NCBI GenBank assembly: GCA_021734595.1 | Contig: JAIPIO010000223.1 | Coordinates: forward strand, 1-6,652 | Direction: 5' to 3' | Origin: Kiritimatiellales bacterium | Lineage (GTDB): Bacteria > Verrucomicrobiota > Kiritimatiellia > Kiritimatiellales > Pontiellaceae | Length of the DNA: 6,652 nucleotides | In this document: positions 4,234-6,652 of the stretch, piece by piece | Layout of the letters: each line of letters opens with the position of its first letter | Numbering within the stretch: position 1 is the first letter of the stretch | Made by a program: the position numbers and the translations under genes | The notes under the pieces: model-generated | Told to the model about the DNA's origin: nothing | The model's database searches: none | What the model saw: the letters and a program-made list of their open reading frames with translations, nothing else

Positions 4234-5367
4234 TCAGCGTTTCCAATGGTTGGAAGTTTTTCCCGCACGTTTTCCAGACCTTGGAACTTTTCCCGCCGGT
4301 TTCTCCAATGGTTGGAAACCGGCCTTGCCGCAGCGCTTCGCGATGGACTCTACGGCGAGGCGGGCGGTGGCGAAGGCGGCCTGGAGATTGTAGCCACCGG
4401 TCGGTCCGTCGATATCGAGCAGCTCGCCGGCAAAGTAGAGACCGGGGCACTTTTTCGATTCCAGAGTCTGGAAATCGACATCACCGAGCGCAACGCCGCC
4501 GACAGTCACCATCGCCTCCTTGATCGAACGCGGCTGCAGCGGCTTTACCTCTTCGGCGCGTCCATCTTCAAATTCGATGCGGAAGATATATTGCTGGAGG
4601 TTGCGCCGCGCAATGATCCGGCTGGCATCGGTGACGGCGGTTCCACCGATCCCCCATTTTTCGATTTCATAGGTGCCGCGCGTTTCGGCCACTTCCTTGC
4701 CGACGCTGATTATTTTCAGCCGCACCCGTTCAAAGACTTGCCCCGTCCGCCTGGCGGTTGTTTTTTGATCCACCTCAAAACCAACCAGCCCGCCGCGCAG
4801 CGGGGTCACGCTGTGGCCGAGCTTTTCGGCCAGCTTCTGACCATCGCCGACGGAGCCGGTTTTCGGATAGCTCACCCCGCCGGTGGCCACCAGTACAAAC
4901 CGGCTTTCCATCGTGAAATTATCGGTTTCAACGCGGAATCCATTCGGGGTCTTTTCCAACGATTGGACAACCGCCGAGCAGGCCAGCGAAATATTTTTGT
5001 CGCGCAGGAAGTCGGTAAAAAAATGGAGCACATCGGATGCGTTCTCGGTGCACGGATAGACCTTGTTGCCCGTTTTTACCACGGTCTTCAGGCCGTTGGC
5101 CGCGAACCAACGCTGAAGGGCGGAGGGCGGAAAAGCTTTAATCGCGGGTTCCAGAAACGGGCCGACCGGATCGCCGAACATCTGCAGCATGCGCTCGGCG
5201 GAAATGTTAATGGTGAGGTTGCAGCGGGAATTGCCGCACATGAGCAACTTGCGCCCGGGCTTGTGTTTCCGTTCCAGCACCACCGCCCGCAAACCCAGCT
5301 CGCCCGCCGCGCACCCGGCCATCAGGCCGGCCGCGCCGCCGCCGATTATGATCAGGTCCGACTGCAT
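4234..5367 (-). CDS. HI0933/BaiN-family FAD-dependent oxidoreductase
   Basis: 377-residue cytoplasmic flavoprotein of the HI0933 (YhiN, BaiN, aminoacetone-oxidase-like) family; substrate unknown. It has an N-terminal FAD fold, DLIIIGGGAAGLMAG (4-18), and the family motif GRKLLMCGNSRCNLT (38-52). ATGGVSYPKTGSVGDG (161-176) comes next, then a WGIGGTAVTDASR segment matching the usual GxSGPAxLxxS. C-terminal FAD contacts are EAMVTVGGV (284-292) and GLYFAGELLDIDGPTGGYNLQ (309-329). Between residues 250 and 280 there are only about 30 residues, whereas better-known members carry a longer helical stretch and total about 400, so the middle domain looks shortened. The last 28 residues, from GFQPLEKPAGK on, are translated 31-bp repeats; the conserved fold ends near residue 348. 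The ATG lies one base after the sulfatase stop (TGATATG), implying coupled translation. Confidence 0.92.
   Translation of the reverse strand: MQSDLIIIGGGAAGLMAGCAAGELGLRAVVLERKHKPGRKLLMCGNSRCNLTINISAERMLQMFGDPVGPFLEPAIKAFPPSALQRWFAANGLKTVVKTGNKVYPCTENASDVLHFFTDFLRDKNISLACSAVVQSLEKTPNGFRVETDNFTMESRFVLVATGGVSYPKTGSVGDGQKLAEKLGHSVTPLRGGLVGFEVDQKTTARRTGQVFERVRLKIISVGKEVAETRGTYEIEKWGIGGTAVTDASRIIARRNLQQYIFRIEFEDGRAEEVKPLQPRSIKEAMVTVGGVALGDVDFQTLESKKCPGLYFAGELLDIDGPTGGYNLQAAFATARLAVESIAKRCGKAGFQPLEKPAGKVPRSGKRAGKTSNHWKR
4241..4317. repeat. Three TTCCAA-N3-TTGGAA dyads at exact 31-bp period
   Basis: Dyads are TTCCAATGGTTGGAA (4241-4255), TTCCAGACCTTGGAA (4272-4286) and CTCCAATGGTTGGAA (4303-4317). 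Starts are spaced 31 and 31 bases, close to three helical turns, so the centres face the same side of the DNA. The spacers are alike: a T-run followed by CCCGC and CG-rich bases (4256-4271, 4287-4302). The first and third dyads share the TGG centre. Even phasing and dyad symmetry suggest a protein-binding array or an expanding repeat. It overlaps the end of the flavoprotein ORF. Confidence 0.8.
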
Positions 5368-5368
5368 A

Positions 5369-6652
5369 TCAGGCTTTTTTCTTTTTCTTTTTTTTGCCGC
5401 CCTTTTTTTTCTTCGGCAGGCCGGGAACCGTAAAGGTGTCGGGCGTATCTTCAGGGGCGATGCCGGTTATCTTTTCGAGCCGGAAAACCCCGTCGGTCCC
5501 GTCGATGGTGTTGCCCTGCGGGCCGAACCAGCTTTGCATTTTCGGGCCTGTGGCCTTTTTCATCCAGTTGCCGATAAACGGTGTCTCGGCTGTCCTTATC
5601 CAATCGCCGATCTTTTGGCGCAGGGCTTTGCGTTCCGCCACGAGCCTTGGATCGCGGATCAGGTTTTCGGTCTGGTATTCCGTGGAATTGTCAAACAGGC
5701 AGAACTCGCCCTGCGGCATAACGGAGAACATCGTTTTTTTTGTAACGATGGTCCGGTGATGCATGGCGAACGGCGGATTGGCGTTGTTCATGTTTGAGAT
5801 GTGCATCAGGAAAACGGAGTCCGGGTCCACACCGCCCGGCTGCCCGAGCAGGTTCTTGGAAAAGTCGACACCAGGACACTCGCTGTTGTATTTAAGCGTC
5901 TGTTTCGCCTCGGATTTACTGTTTTTCCCCAGCACCGTATCGACCCCCGCCAGCGAACAGAGCGTGGGATAGATATCGATGGAGGAAAAGAGCGCATCGG
6001 ACCGTTTGTTGGCCGTAACTTTTCCGGGCCACTGGATCAGGAACGGCACCCGTGCAGACTCGTCGTAAGGAAGGCGCTTGCTGCCGTAGCCAATGCCGCG
6101 CACCCCGCCCATGCCGCCGTGATCGGAGGTGTAGACGAGGATCGTGTTCTCCGTCAGCTTCAGGTTGTCGAGCAGCTGCATGACGTCGCCGAGGTCAGCG
6201 TCAACGCCGCTGATGTGCGCGTGGTAGCCCCGGTGCTGTTCCCAATCCCGCACGGTGTCGTGGGGATGAAATGGCAGCGAAGCTTCGTCGGGATAGAGTG
6301 CGGTCATGTCGTCGCGCGCGTCCAGCAGGTTGGGATGCGGCGGATTAACGGACACCATCAGGAAAAACGGCCGGGTCCGGTCGGCGTCGTGCCGCAACCA
6401 GTCCAGCGCCTGCCGGACGGTGGCGGTGGAATTGCTAAGGCCATCCCACTCCGCTTTTTTCCCGCCGTCCACCACAAATCCGTTCTTCACGCGGTGGCTG
6501 TTGGTATTCATCCAGATAATCGATTTTTCCCAGCCGAACGGGCGGGCGTCGGTGCCGCCGAGATGCCATTTGCCAAAGTAGGCGGTCTGGTAGCCCGCGT
6601 GCCTGAACGTCCATCCGAGCGTGCCGAATTGCGATTGCCGCGGAATGTCGAC
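5369..6652 (-). CDS. S1-type sulfatase, N-terminus outside window
   Basis: Arylsulfatase-like (S1, formylglycine-dependent) sulfatase, probably removing sulfate from glycans outside the cytoplasm. The frame is open to base 6652, giving 427 visible residues; the ATG at 6511 is internal because 47 in-frame codons precede it, including the signature GYQTAYFGKWHLGG (visible 20-33). The first part, with signal peptide and the C/S-x-P-S-R active-site motif, is not in the window. Seen here are FFLMVSVNPPHPN (about 96-108), the metal-binding YTSDHGG (Asp177, His178), and KRLPYDESARVPFLIQWPG (about 192-210, with the active-site Lys and the fold strand). ENLIRDP with a C-terminal helix follows near 329-350. 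The unusual end is a low-complexity tail with lysine runs, GLPKKKKGG then seven Lys and Ala. It is upstream of, and one base from, the flavoprotein start. Target sugar cannot be told. Confidence 0.93.
   Translation of the reverse strand, partial: VDIPRQSQFGTLGWTFRHAGYQTAYFGKWHLGGTDARPFGWEKSIIWMNTNSHRVKNGFVVDGGKKAEWDGLSNSTATVRQALDWLRHDADRTRPFFLMVSVNPPHPNLLDARDDMTALYPDEASLPFHPHDTVRDWEQHRGYHAHISGVDADLGDVMQLLDNLKLTENTILVYTSDHGGMGGVRGIGYGSKRLPYDESARVPFLIQWPGKVTANKRSDALFSSIDIYPTLCSLAGVDTVLGKNSKSEAKQTLKYNSECPGVDFSKNLLGQPGGVDPDSVFLMHISNMNNANPPFAMHHRTIVTKKTMFSVMPQGEFCLFDNSTEYQTENLIRDPRLVAERKALRQKIGDWIRTAETPFIGNWMKKATGPKMQSWFGPQGNTIDGTDGVFRLEKITGIAPEDTPDTFTVPGLPKKKKGGKKKKKKKA
5375..5410 (-). repeat. 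A-rich lysine-codon tract at sulfatase 3' end
   Basis: On the coding strand there are runs of A8 (5410-5403), A8 (5395-5388), A5 and A6, broken by single G's or by GGGCGGC. They encode the Lys-rich tail just before TGA-T-ATG. Runs of eight A's are known slippage-prone sequences for polymerases. The purine-rich stretch also serves as the only upstream leader for the flavoprotein start, where no clear Shine-Dalgarno sequence is seen. Confidence 0.75.

Noticed and set aside
3408..4320. CRISPR array
   Set aside because: The repeats are short dyads with near-identical spacers or unrelated palindromes. There is no repeat of 23 bases or more with unique spacers and no cas gene.
3834..4450. Several open frames on both strands through the palindrome block
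   Set aside because: They translate repeats (Arg/Pro-rich), lack ribosome sites, and break off at the AT-rich boundary. Only the hydrophobic end of one - strand frame was kept, as a possible remnant.
4246..5433. 395-residue open frame on the + strand across the flavoprotein gene
   Set aside because: It is antisense to a gene with clear family motifs, shows no recognisable domain, and crosses the repeat array and the sulfatase end. It is a product of GC-rich codon use.

Overview
The window looks like chromosomal DNA of a GC-rich Gram-negative bacterium, most plausibly in the PVC group near Kiritimatiellota (Pontiella-like). The hints are an S1-type sulfatase, an outer-membrane DUF481 protein, frequent GC-rich palindromic repeats, and a TTCCAA-N3-TTGGAA repeat next to a gene end. 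This placement is inferred from gene content; there is no rRNA or other marker to confirm it.

Layout. Bases 1-2099 (+ strand) hold the C-terminal two thirds of a dihydrolipoyl dehydrogenase, then a secreted DUF481 barrel protein preceded by a long inverted repeat. Facing them on the - strand is a SlyD/FKBP-like prolyl isomerase (2287-2709), followed by a 51-residue single-pass membrane protein (2096-2251) whose stop codon overlaps the DUF481 stop. Bases 2858-3770 (- strand) carry two AT-richer genes, a YkgJ-type cysteine-cluster protein and a small hydrophobic protein. They are separated by a hairpin that looks like a short integron attC site; a more degenerate attC-like site lies upstream of the second gene. 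Bases 3835-4233 have no credible gene. They contain two small AT-rich hairpins and then a dense run of six GC-rich palindromes. Bases 4234-6652 (- strand) are a sulfatase (5' end outside the window) and an HI0933/BaiN-type flavoprotein, one base apart and surely co-transcribed.

How the genes relate. Lpd serves 2-oxoacid dehydrogenase complexes. DUF481 probably sits in the outer membrane, and the sulfatase probably acts outside the cytoplasm on sulfated glycans. The FKBP and the small membrane protein look like a two-gene unit. The two middle genes look like acquired cassette cargo: lower GC, minimal leader sequence, and an attC-encoded C-terminal tail. No integrase is in view.

Most notable signals: (1) the cassette with its attC-like boundaries; (2) an exact 31-bp-period array of TTCCAA-N3-TTGGAA dyads that has become the C-terminus of the flavoprotein; (3) a small membrane ORF that is easily missed; (4) a lysine tail with two A8 tracts at the end of the sulfatase gene, where loss of one A would fuse the sulfatase in frame to the flavoprotein.
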